Of a stretch of 42,406 nt of DNA, positions 24,354 through 31,756 are shown piece by piece (the stretch's first letter is position 1; each line of letters begins with the position of its first letter). The notes under the pieces were generated by a model, which was given only the letters and a program-made list of their open reading frames with translations, had not been told where the DNA came from and made no database searches. This DNA is from Neiella holothuriorum. GTDB lineage: Bacteria > Pseudomonadota > Gammaproteobacteria > Enterobacterales > Neiellaceae. The stretch is from contig NZ_JAHZSS010000029.1 in assembly GCF_019457915.1 (NCBI RefSeq), forward strand, positions 1 to 42,406, given 5' to 3'. The translations under genes and the position numbers were made by a program.

Positions 24354-27137
24354 CTAGTTGTTGTTGACTGGCTCGGGTACTTCATCTTCGCGCTGTAAGC
24401 GCTCTTCCTCTTCCTCTTGCGTCTCTATCACATCTTCTTCAATGTGAATGACCTCATCAACACTGAACATCATACTCGCTGGCTGCGAGTAGTTAGGTAC
24501 ATCATCGTAGCTAAAGACCGAGTAGTACTTGGGAATGTTTGCGTTGCCAAAAGAGTCGTAGGTATAACCGTCTTTGCCGCCGTATAGTTTCACGCCATCA
24601 AATGGAGAGCGGGGCGGATGGAAGCGATTGCGGACCACATAACAGCCTACTAGATCTTGGTGTGATGGTGATGTCCAGCTTAGTTTGACCTTTCCGTTCT
24701 CTATTTCAGCTTTGAAATCTGTTGGTGGCGGTAACGGTTGCTTGCGTCGCTCAATGTATTCAATGACGAGTTTAGCTTGCTTATTATCGCCTTGAGCAAA
24801 CCAGTCGATCAGCGCATTTTTTTCTTGTGATGGTGTGGTCGGGCGCAGCAACAAAAACACATCTCGATTGTCGCTGTGGCATTGCTCCAATTGGTTCCGG
24901 CAATAGCTATCAAAAACAAAGTCGTGGCTACTATTTTCTTTGAGCTGGGTATTGCTGACTTCATAGCCGACAAATTCGATTTGATCCCGTGAGCGAACGC
25001 TTTGGTAATCTAAATCCTCTAGCTCCGCCAATTCCATGGTAAAGCGAATATCTTTGTTGGTGTTGAGTTTGTTTTGCGCACTGAGTTTGACGTAAGCCGT
25101 GGTGATCACCGTTTCGTCCGGCTTTGGTAATCCCGCTAGTGAGAACGCTAAGCTACCGTAAACTTTATCGCCTTGGGCATCAAAACCACTTTGTAGTTGC
25201 TCATGTTTAACACCTGCTTGCGCAATGGTGCTTAGTGCAGCCGGAGAAAACTCCATTGTTTTGGGCTGTTTGGTGTAAATAAGTTGCAAGCTTGGACGAT
25301 AATGGATGCCGCCGCCAAAGCGGCCATAACCTATATCGAACTGCATCATCTGCGAGTCATGGCCTTGTGGCAATGATGTAGGGCCTTCAATCCGCAGAAT
25401 GACTCGACCCGAGGCAAATTGCTGGCTCAAAATACCTCGCTCGATTTCGGTGAAGTTCCAGCTGCTCCAGATCCCTTGGGTCAGCTTGTCAGACTCAATG
25501 GCATTGCCGAGGGTTTGCAATGCTTGCGCGTTGGCAATCTGATCGTAGCTGGTAATATCGGTGATTTCGGCTTCGTCCAGAATCGAAATAGACCATTCAC
25601 CATAGCGCTCAATTTTAGCGTTGACGCGATCCATTGGGTACAAAGCAAGTGATGCTTTGCGCAATAGTACGTCTATTGGCAGACTTCCAAATTGGAACAT
25701 GATGACGCCAAAACAACAGCCTTTGTTGCGGTTTACGCCAACAAATAAAGAGTTGTGACCAAAGTGCTCAGCATTGCGTTTTAACGTGCGTTCACCAACG
25801 TAACCCACCTGAGCTTTCATTGGAAAAGCGGTGTGGGAAAACTCATCTTTAGCAAGCAAGGTTTTAAGCTGAACCTCTGGCGCCCATGGCGATTTAACCT
25901 TGCGGACGCGATCCACTGCGCGAATGTTATAAAAGTAGCGGTGGCCACTTTTGAGTTGAACATCGGTATAGCTTTGGGTACGTGTGATTGCGACTAAATT
26001 TTCATCCACACATGGGCTTTTGCCTCGTTCAGCTCGGTAAATTTCGAAATACAAATCGGGGGCTGTTTCGGCATCCCAACTGAGCGTCACTTCATTAGAG
26101 CCGATATTTTCAACAGTGAAGTTCTCCACTCGCTTAGGGGCATGCTTGGAGTAATTCGTTGCCGATTTTAACGCATACAAGACTGCTGGAATGTTCTCAT
26201 CAACACTTTGTGACATGTTGATGAGGTAGTCAGGAATGTTACGAGTACCAACTTCAACCACGGTACCTATGATGCCCTGCGAGTAGTAATATTCGCGGCC
26301 GCTGCCATGAATGAGATTTGTCGGGGGTTTGCCACGATGAATACCGTAGCGACGGCCTGTAACTCGTTCAATTTCACGAGCCATATTGGCGCACAGCACG
26401 TTTAAGTCCGTGCCTTCAACTTCAGCTTCGTGATTGAATTTGTGAGCCGGGAAAAAAACATTCCCTTGGGAGTGATAGTCCAAAGCAATGGTTATGTTCG
26501 GGTGGCGCTCCACAAAGTCTTTAATGGCACGCGTTTCTGGCTCAGAGAATGGCGCAGGGCCACCGTATGTGTTGACGCTAGTATCATTACTTTGTTTAAA
26601 GCGAACGCCAAAGTTGCGGTTTAAATCTACGCCAAAAGTACCATCACCATTGTCGCGGCGATTCTTGCGCCAGAATGAAAAGTGATTGCGAGAATATTCA
26701 AACCCATCTGGATTCAAGCACGGCACCATGTACAAGGTATTGCGACTTAGTGTGTCTAGTAACTTTGGGTCAACTTTATAGTTATCAATAACATGCTTAA
26801 TAAAGGCAATTGACAACTCAATACCAATCCACTCGCGAGCATGAATGGTACCTGTGTAGAGCAACGCTGGTTTTTCATCTGCGTAGGCAACATCGAGCGA
26901 CATTGTCACCATGATAATCGGGCGGCCTTCCCATGTTTCACCAATGGTTTGCAAGCGAATTAGATGTGGGTGCTCGCCCATTGCTTGTTTGAGGAAATCG
27001 ATGGTTTGCTGATAGGAAATATATTGTTGCTTCATGCGCGGATGATCCGTGTAGAGACTGATGTCTGGCTCAGCTTGAGAGCTGAACTCATCGAATGAGA
27101 GGTTAGAAGGTTGATTGTTGCGGTTTTGAAACAACAA
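24354..27137 (-). CDS. large M14 zinc carboxypeptidase with FnIII-like modules, no signal peptide
   Basis: A 927-aa protein. The M14 domain (about 40-330) has zinc ligands His99 and Glu102 (HAREW) and His222 (DYHSQG), the substrate-binding Asn173-Arg174 (DLNRNFG) and the catalytic Glu295 (VVEVGT). It is therefore predicted active. Next come a fibronectin-III-like module (about 338-430), two beta-rich modules of unclear family (about 440-645 and 650-800), a second FnIII-like module (about 805-890) and a Glu-rich C-terminal tail (about 895-920). The start is TTG at 27137, because the codon just upstream is an in-frame TGA, so no signal peptide can precede it. AAAGGG lies 7 nt upstream, and a perfect hairpin covers the start. 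It is last in the operon with two ATP-grasp genes. Confidence 0.87.
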   Translation of the reverse strand: MLFQNRNNQPSNLSFDEFSSQAEPDISLYTDHPRMKQQYISYQQTIDFLKQAMGEHPHLIRLQTIGETWEGRPIIMVTMSLDVAYADEKPALLYTGTIHAREWIGIELSIAFIKHVIDNYKVDPKLLDTLSRNTLYMVPCLNPDGFEYSRNHFSFWRKNRRDNGDGTFGVDLNRNFGVRFKQSNDTSVNTYGGPAPFSEPETRAIKDFVERHPNITIALDYHSQGNVFFPAHKFNHEAEVEGTDLNVLCANMAREIERVTGRRYGIHRGKPPTNLIHGSGREYYYSQGIIGTVVEVGTRNIPDYLINMSQSVDENIPAVLYALKSATNYSKHAPKRVENFTVENIGSNEVTLSWDAETAPDLYFEIYRAERGKSPCVDENLVAITRTQSYTDVQLKSGHRYFYNIRAVDRVRKVKSPWAPEVQLKTLLAKDEFSHTAFPMKAQVGYVGERTLKRNAEHFGHNSLFVGVNRNKGCCFGVIMFQFGSLPIDVLLRKASLALYPMDRVNAKIERYGEWSISILDEAEITDITSYDQIANAQALQTLGNAIESDKLTQGIWSSWNFTEIERGILSQQFASGRVILRIEGPTSLPQGHDSQMMQFDIGYGRFGGGIHYRPSLQLIYTKQPKTMEFSPAALSTIAQAGVKHEQLQSGFDAQGDKVYGSLAFSLAGLPKPDETVITTAYVKLSAQNKLNTNKDIRFTMELAELEDLDYQSVRSRDQIEFVGYEVSNTQLKENSSHDFVFDSYCRNQLEQCHSDNRDVFLLLRPTTPSQEKNALIDWFAQGDNKQAKLVIEYIERRKQPLPPPTDFKAEIENGKVKLSWTSPSHQDLVGCYVVRNRFHPPRSPFDGVKLYGGKDGYTYDSFGNANIPKYYSVFSYDDVPNYSQPASMMFSVDEVIHIEEDVIETQEEEEERLQREDEVPEPVNNN

Positions 27138-27143
27138 TCAACC
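27109..27143 (-). promoter_or_regulatory. hairpin covering the M14 gene start codon
   Basis: Perfect 12-bp arms GGTTGATTGTTG and CAACAATCAACC flank an 11-nt loop. In the mRNA the first arm starts at the end of the AAAGGG ribosome binding site and includes the TTG start codon, so folding would hide translation initiation. It is a candidate translational control element separating M14 production from the two upstream ligases. Confidence 0.6.
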
Positions 27144-27154
27144 CTTTTCTGAAT

Positions 27155-28588
27155 TTAACTCAGGCTTTGATCTACTTTGTGCCATTGCTCGACAATACTG
27201 TCGAGCTTTTTCTGTTTGATGCTTTTAACTTGGGTCAGGCGCATCGGATCTTCGCGCAGAGCTTGGACAACACCGTTTGATGTCAGCGTGCCAATAATCT
27301 GCTCGGCAGTTTTGTTACCAATACCGCTGATGCTTAATAGAAAGTCGCGCACCTGTTCTTCCGCCCATTCGGCAGCTTGAACAACGTCTTCTTCGGCTTG
27401 AGTTGGAGCAGTATGACTCGCGGTTACTACAATGGCCACATCTTCACTACTTTCAGCTACCGGCTTAGCCTGCTGGTGTGTTGCCGATTTAGGTTTGCGA
27501 CCGAGTAAATCTTGGAAGTTCCAAGTTTCGCTTGGCCACTCTTCAACCGAGCTATATTGCACACTTAAAATCGGATAGCCGCGAGGGGTCATTTGCTCAA
27601 ACATTTCGCCGCCATCGGTTTGTGGGTAAACCTCTGCTTGTGAGCTGAAATTCACATGACGTAAGGTGCGCAGTACGTGGGTTGATATCTTGCCCAGCTC
27701 TTCCCAGTTGTAGTCAGGAATGTGTGGTTGGCGCAGTTTACCGTCTGAGAAGTGCCAGCATAAGTATTGGCCAATCCAATCACGAATATACGGGAATGCA
27801 GCAAAAGCTGTAGCGCATTCAAGGATACGGAACTGGTCGTCATGCCCGAGTGCAATATCACAAGCCCAATATTCGGCATTGGCGGCTTGTGATGCGGCAA
27901 CAGCAATATCTAAAGCCTCTTGCGGAACATCCTGATAATCCATGCTGCCACCTTGTGATGTGTTGGTTAGCCATTCACCTTCTGGTGGGCGACGCCAAAA
28001 CGCACAGACAGGCTTATGGCCAATTAGCATGACCCGAATATCGGCTTTCATCGGCACAAAATCTTGCACATAGGCGGGTAGATAACGCTTTTTATTGAGC
28101 AACGTTATCGCTTCGTCATATGAATCCACTTTGTGGACGTAGTAGCCACCGTAGTTAGACGGTCCGTAACTACGCTTGATGATTTTTGGAAATTCGCTCT
28201 GTTGCAAGTACAAATCAGCTTGCTCGAGATCGTAAAATATTTTGGTGTCTGGCACGGGCAAATCGTATTTGTGGCAGAAGTGCGTCACGTTCTCTTTTGA
28301 TTTATTTGAAAACTGCGTATCAAGTGATGGAACAAAACGGACACCCGGCAATGCTCGGGCGATTTCACGAAACGTTTCGTAGGCAGTGGCAGGAACATTA
28401 CCGATTAGCACTTCAATTTTTTTACGTTTCACTTCATCAATGAAACGTTGTTTGTCATTGCCCCATCGGTATGTCACATGCTCAATGCGATCAGGCCAAG
28501 ATTTGAAATTTGAGCGATCGAAAAAGCGCAGTACGTGTGTCATGTACAGCAGGCCTAACTTAGGTAAGGTTGAGCGTGATTCAGGCAT
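27155..28588 (-). CDS. RimK-type ATP-grasp protein with C-terminal helix-hairpin-helix domain
   Basis: A 477-aa protein. A pre-ATP-grasp domain (about 1-95) precedes the ATP-grasp core (about 96-290), which has the likely ATP-binding lysine 138 (PKIIKRSYGPSNYGG), YVQDFVPMKADIRVMLIG, NTSQGGS and Asp244. The last metal-binding motif, usually Glu-x-Asn, reads Glu257-Cys-Ala259, so one canonical metal ligand is missing. After a low-complexity linker (about 365-410) comes a helix-hairpin-helix pair (about 416-470: SGIGNKTAEQI and REDPMRLTQVKSIKQKKLD) like that of RecD2. The start overlaps the stop of the upstream ATP-grasp gene by 8 nt (ATGCCTGA). A partner or pseudo-enzyme role for the intact ligase is possible; substrate unknown. 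Confidence 0.85.
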   Translation of the reverse strand: MPESRSTLPKLGLLYMTHVLRFFDRSNFKSWPDRIEHVTYRWGNDKQRFIDEVKRKKIEVLIGNVPATAYETFREIARALPGVRFVPSLDTQFSNKSKENVTHFCHKYDLPVPDTKIFYDLEQADLYLQQSEFPKIIKRSYGPSNYGGYYVHKVDSYDEAITLLNKKRYLPAYVQDFVPMKADIRVMLIGHKPVCAFWRRPPEGEWLTNTSQGGSMDYQDVPQEALDIAVAASQAANAEYWACDIALGHDDQFRILECATAFAAFPYIRDWIGQYLCWHFSDGKLRQPHIPDYNWEELGKISTHVLRTLRHVNFSSQAEVYPQTDGGEMFEQMTPRGYPILSVQYSSVEEWPSETWNFQDLLGRKPKSATHQQAKPVAESSEDVAIVVTASHTAPTQAEEDVVQAAEWAEEQVRDFLLSISGIGNKTAEQIIGTLTSNGVVQALREDPMRLTQVKSIKQKKLDSIVEQWHKVDQSLS

Positions 28589-29543
28589 TTGTATTCTCGT
28601 TAGTGCTAGTGGTTAATTGGCGATGATTGCGTTGGTCTGGGTGTTGCACGAGGCGCTCAATCAAATCGACAATCAGTTCAATTTTGCGGTTGTTAAAATC
28701 AAGCCCGTTGGCTTCTTGTTCTGGCGTGGCAAAGGCGGGAATACCATTGACTTCCAGAACGACATACTCTTCGTGTTCGCGGTCATACAGTAGGTCAACA
28801 CCGGCGATCTCTAATCCTGTGGCCGCTGCAGCTTTGAGGGCAATATCGATCACCTCATCGTTTGCTTCTCGGTTGATTACCTGGCCACCACTGGTGATAT
28901 TGGTTTTCCAGTGATCTTTTGGTGCTTGGCGACCATAGCAACCGACAAATTGGCCATCGACAATGTCGATACGAAAATCTGTGTTGTCGTTGTCGATGTA
29001 GCGTTCGACAAAAAAGTGCGGCACGTCTAATTGGTGTAAGAAAGGTTGCAGCATGTCTAACGATTCTTCGTTTTCTAAGCGAACAATACCAATGCCACCC
29101 CAACCATCGGTTGGTTTGTATACAGCGCGGCCTCCCCATTCACGCATCGCAAGGCGTAGGCTGTCCAGATCATTCCGGTGACAAAGTCGGTAATCTGGTG
29201 TTCGTATATTGTGTTGGCGCAGCAGGTGCGTGGTTTTGAATTTATCTTCGGTTAGCGCAAATGAATTGAAGTTGTTAATCACCGGAATTAGGCGATCAAC
29301 CATATCGTATAGATAGATTTGATACTGTGTTTGTTGACCCGCGTTGTAGGAAAAATAAAGTGATAATTCTTCCATCGAAACGCCGTTACACAGAATTGTG
29401 CCGCTAGATGCACTTGCTTCGCGCAAATTTAAGTCGGGCACGACTTGTATATCGCGCTCTAACAATTGTTCTTCAAATTTTTTCTGGATGGCTAAACCAC
29501 CACCATTTTCATACAACCAAAAACCAACCTTATGCTTTGCCAT
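28581..29543 (-). CDS. RimK-type ATP-grasp ligase
   Basis: A 320-aa ATP-grasp amide ligase. ATP-binding Lys143 (AVYKP) is followed by the glycine-rich loop TDGWGGIGI, FVERYIDNDNTDFRIDIVDG, TNITSGGQV, Asp250 and the intact metal motif Glu264-Val-Asn266 (VLEVNGIPAF). These features match RimK-like enzymes that join an amino acid to a carboxyl group via an acyl-phosphate. The short N-terminal domain (about 1-95) is not RimK-like in sequence and probably sets substrate choice. It is first in the minus-strand operon with the HhH-linked ATP-grasp and M14 genes, and divergent from the M20 peptidase. Acceptor and donor are unknown. Confidence 0.9.
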   Translation of the reverse strand: MAKHKVGFWLYENGGGLAIQKKFEEQLLERDIQVVPDLNLREASASSGTILCNGVSMEELSLYFSYNAGQQTQYQIYLYDMVDRLIPVINNFNSFALTEDKFKTTHLLRQHNIRTPDYRLCHRNDLDSLRLAMREWGGRAVYKPTDGWGGIGIVRLENEESLDMLQPFLHQLDVPHFFVERYIDNDNTDFRIDIVDGQFVGCYGRQAPKDHWKTNITSGGQVINREANDEVIDIALKAAAATGLEIAGVDLLYDREHEEYVVLEVNGIPAFATPEQEANGLDFNNRKIELIVDLIERLVQHPDQRNHRQLTTSTNENTNA

Positions 29544-29819
29544 CGATCCATTGTCCCAATACGAGGTGATGCGGAAATTTGACGTGAGGTTCCCGCGTTA
29601 GAAATTACTCCGTTGTCCTACTAGGTTTCGTCGGCGCCTTTTTAACCCAAAAATGTTGCAAAAACTAGCTTCAATTGTGTGAAAATTGCACATTTGTTGC
29701 TTAGTAAAGAAAGTGCCATTTTTCAGGCTCAAATTTGGCCAAAATGGTGCAATGTTTAGGTGGATTTTCTAGTCAGTTTTATTTTTTTGTCTTATTTGGT
29801 GCGTAACTAGGTTTTTATA
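29544..29819. promoter_or_regulatory. divergent AT-rich control region, ligase operon / M20 gene
   Basis: 276 bp, visibly richer in A and T than its neighbours. It holds a 7-bp inverted pair ATTGCAC (29685-29691) and GTGCAAT (29747-29753), 55 nt apart, which could be two half-sites of a looping regulator. I see no clear -35/-10 pair that I would defend for either direction. Confidence 0.35.
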
Positions 29820-30968
29820 ATGGATTTTAAAGAGTTATCTTCAATTATTGAGTTAAATTCTCACACTAGAAACAAGTCCGGAGTGGATGAAAACGGTATC
29901 ATTTTCTCAAGCTGGATGACCGCGCTTGGTTTTAAGGCAGAAATCTTCGAACGAGATGCCATTGGCAACCATATTAAGTTTTTTTCTCAATCTTCAAACG
30001 AGCGTGATAATCGCAAGCGAATTTTACTACTTGGCCATTTAGATACGGTATTTCCGATTAACTCATTTACCGACTTTCGCGAAGATGAAGAATGGATTTA
30101 TGGGCCCGGTGTTTGTGACATGAAAGGTGGTAACTATATCGCTCTGTGCGCGCTACGCAGATTACATGCCGAATTGGGTGAAATACGCAATATCGATATG
30201 TTACTGGTGAGCGATGAAGAAACCGGCAGTGATGACAGCAAATACTTAACAGCAGAGCTGGCCAAAGATTACGACGCTTGCTTGGTGTTTGAAGCCGCAG
30301 GGCCTAACCATGAAGTGGTGATTGGCCGGAAAGGCGTTGGTACCTTTAAGGTGCAACTGACCGGAAAAGGTGCTCATGCTGGTAATCATTATGCTGATGG
30401 TTGTAATGCCAATCTAGCGGCGGCACACCTGCTGGTGGCGTTGCAAGGATTAACCGACTTGGCGCAAGGTACCACGGTTAATGTTGGCAAAATGTCCGGT
30501 GGCATTGGCGCTAATACCATTTCGCCAAGTGCTGAGCTACTTGTCGAAATGCGTTATACCCAAACTTCCGAGCGTGATCGGGTTTTAGCTGAATTAGAAC
30601 GGTTAGTTGCAACACCAGCTATTGCGGGGGTGAAAGCGCGTTTATCAGGCGGTATTCAACGCGATGTAATGCAGCCTAGCTCGGCACAAGCGCAACTATT
30701 GGCAACCATTGAATCGGTACTTGGCTATTCCTTACCAACGGAGCAACGAGGGGGCGTCAGTGATGCCAACATTGTTGCGGCAGCAGGCGTACCCACTCTT
30801 GATGGCTTTGGCCCATTCGGCGACGGTGATCACACTCCGAAAGAGCGGGCACTTAAAGCAAGTTTTGAGCGCCGCATTGATGAAACGACTCAAATCCTTC
30901 GCCATTTTGAGATGGCTCGTCCAGATGTCTCGTCTGGTAGCGTTTCGCCCGTTGCTGCGGCAGGCTAA
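29820..30968 (+). CDS. M20 family metallopeptidase, carboxypeptidase G2-like
   Basis: A 382-aa cytoplasmic di-zinc peptidase without a signal peptide. Metal and catalytic residues are visible: His73 and Asp75 (LGHLDTVFP), bridging Asp100 (GPGVCDMKGGN), catalytic Glu133 and Glu134 (SDEETGS), Glu158 (FEAAG), and a late His in GDGDHTPKER. The dimerisation domain starts near TGKGAHAGNHYADG. The layout is that of CPG2-type enzymes, which release C-terminal glutamate or act on N-acyl amino acids. It is divergent from the ATP-grasp/M14 operon, and I infer it belongs to the same pathway. A hairpin GCTGCGG/CCGCAGC spans its stop codon. Confidence 0.9.
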   Translation: MDFKELSSIIELNSHTRNKSGVDENGIIFSSWMTALGFKAEIFERDAIGNHIKFFSQSSNERDNRKRILLLGHLDTVFPINSFTDFREDEEWIYGPGVCDMKGGNYIALCALRRLHAELGEIRNIDMLLVSDEETGSDDSKYLTAELAKDYDACLVFEAAGPNHEVVIGRKGVGTFKVQLTGKGAHAGNHYADGCNANLAAAHLLVALQGLTDLAQGTTVNVGKMSGGIGANTISPSAELLVEMRYTQTSERDRVLAELERLVATPAIAGVKARLSGGIQRDVMQPSSAQAQLLATIESVLGYSLPTEQRGGVSDANIVAAAGVPTLDGFGPFGDGDHTPKERALKASFERRIDETTQILRHFEMARPDVSSGSVSPVAAAG

Positions 30969-30975
30969 CCGCAGC
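30954..30975 (+). terminator. hairpin at M20 gene stop
   Basis: GCTGCGG and CCGCAGC form a perfect 7-bp stem with an 8-nt loop that includes the stop codon. No T run follows. Possibly a weak terminator or a 3' stabilising element. Confidence 0.3.
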
Positions 30976-31014
30976 GTGTGATCGTTTCTTGCGATTAATA
31001 ACCATGAGCGGCGG

Positions 31015-31155
31015 CTACTTGTTGCGCATGGTGCCATTAAAGATGCTGAGCAATTTAAGTAACCAGCGTTTGTTTTTTTGCTGCTGACTGCGGTCTTTCG
31101 GTTTGGCAATTAACCCTACTTTGGCGGGTATCAGTGAAGTTTGAATATATTCCAT
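31015..31155 (-). CDS. 46-aa basic protein, predicted SoxR target
   Basis: A short gene with a strong ribosome binding site (AAGGGAG, 8 nt before ATG). The product begins MEYIQTSLIPAKVG, has a Lys/Arg/Gln-rich middle (about 18-30, KPKDRSQQQKNKR) and a hydrophobic/amphipathic stretch (about 31-41, WLLKLLSIFNG). It has no cysteines and no recognised domain. Upstream is a SoxR box inside a promoter with a 19-bp spacer pointing at this gene, with an untranslated leader of about 80 nt. The amphipathic basic make-up suggests membrane association or a regulatory peptide, but this is inference. Confidence 0.7.
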   Translation of the reverse strand: MEYIQTSLIPAKVGLIAKPKDRSQQQKNKRWLLKLLSIFNGTMRNK

Positions 31156-31241
31156 GATGTTGGCTCCCTTTCGTATTTGTCAGAGTTGCGAATCAGAGTG
31201 ATGAACCCGTGTTGTGATTCCATGTTTTGAATCTGCCATCA

Positions 31242-31272
31242 AGCATAAAACCTCAAGTTAAGTTGAGGTAAA
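31242..31272 (-). promoter_or_regulatory. SoxR-type promoter with SoxR box
   Basis: On the minus strand, -35 TTTACC (31267-31272) and -10 TATGCT (31242-31247) are separated by 19 bp, the over-long spacer characteristic of MerR-family activated promoters. The spacer holds CCTCAAGTTAAGTTGAGG (31251-31268), differing from the E. coli soxS operator at one central base as I remember it. It drives the 46-aa gene, while soxR starts 44 bp away on the other strand. Confidence 0.85.
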
Positions 31273-31315
31273 GGGCTTTTTTCTCTAGCATGACTAAAAA
31301 ATTATGGAGTGGGTT

Positions 31316-31756
31316 ATGGCTGACAAAGAGTTCAGTGTTGGTCAAGTTGCCAAGCGCTGTGGGGTTAACGTCTCAGCACTTCATTTTTATGAACAAAAAG
31401 GGTTAATCAGAAGTTTAAGAAACCAAGGGAATCAACGGCGGTTTAAACCCGATGTGCTTAGGCGAGTGTCTATCATCAAAGCGGCTCAGGCGATGGGGAT
31501 CAGCTTAGAGGAGATTAAAAGCGCGTTTGACGCCTTGCCCAATAGCCGGACGCCCAACAAGAACGACTGGGAAAAGCTCTCTGCCACTTGGCAAGCAAAG
31601 CTAACTGAAAAAATTCAATACATGGAGCGGCTGCGCGATCAGATATCGGGCTGTATTGGCTGTGGGTGTTTATCCATGGAAGCTTGTCCGTTATATAACC
31701 CCGATGATGAACTTGCCGAACAAGGGCCTGGGCCTGTTTTATTAGACCCGCGTTAA
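31316..31756 (+). CDS. soxR: redox-sensitive transcriptional activator SoxR
   Basis: A 146-aa MerR-family regulator. The winged helix-turn-helix (FSVGQVAKRCGVNVSALHFYE) is at the N terminus, followed by the dimerisation helix. The [2Fe-2S] motif is CIGCGCLSMEAC (Cys113, 116, 118, 124), exactly the SoxR spacing. Oxidation of the cluster by redox-cycling compounds switches promoters on. I chose ATG 31316, 6 nt after GGAG, over the ATG four codons upstream. No soxS is near. The only SoxR box visible faces the adjacent 46-aa gene. The stop codon overlaps that of the convergent SRPBCC gene. Confidence 0.96.
   Translation: MADKEFSVGQVAKRCGVNVSALHFYEQKGLIRSLRNQGNQRRFKPDVLRRVSIIKAAQAMGISLEEIKSAFDALPNSRTPNKNDWEKLSATWQAKLTEKIQYMERLRDQISGCIGCGCLSMEACPLYNPDDELAEQGPGPVLLDPR

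Noticed and set aside
30732-31109. 125-codon minus-strand frame overlapping the M20 end
   Set aside because: Covers conserved M20 coding sequence and overlaps, in another frame, the better supported 46-aa gene that has its own ribosome binding site and promoter.
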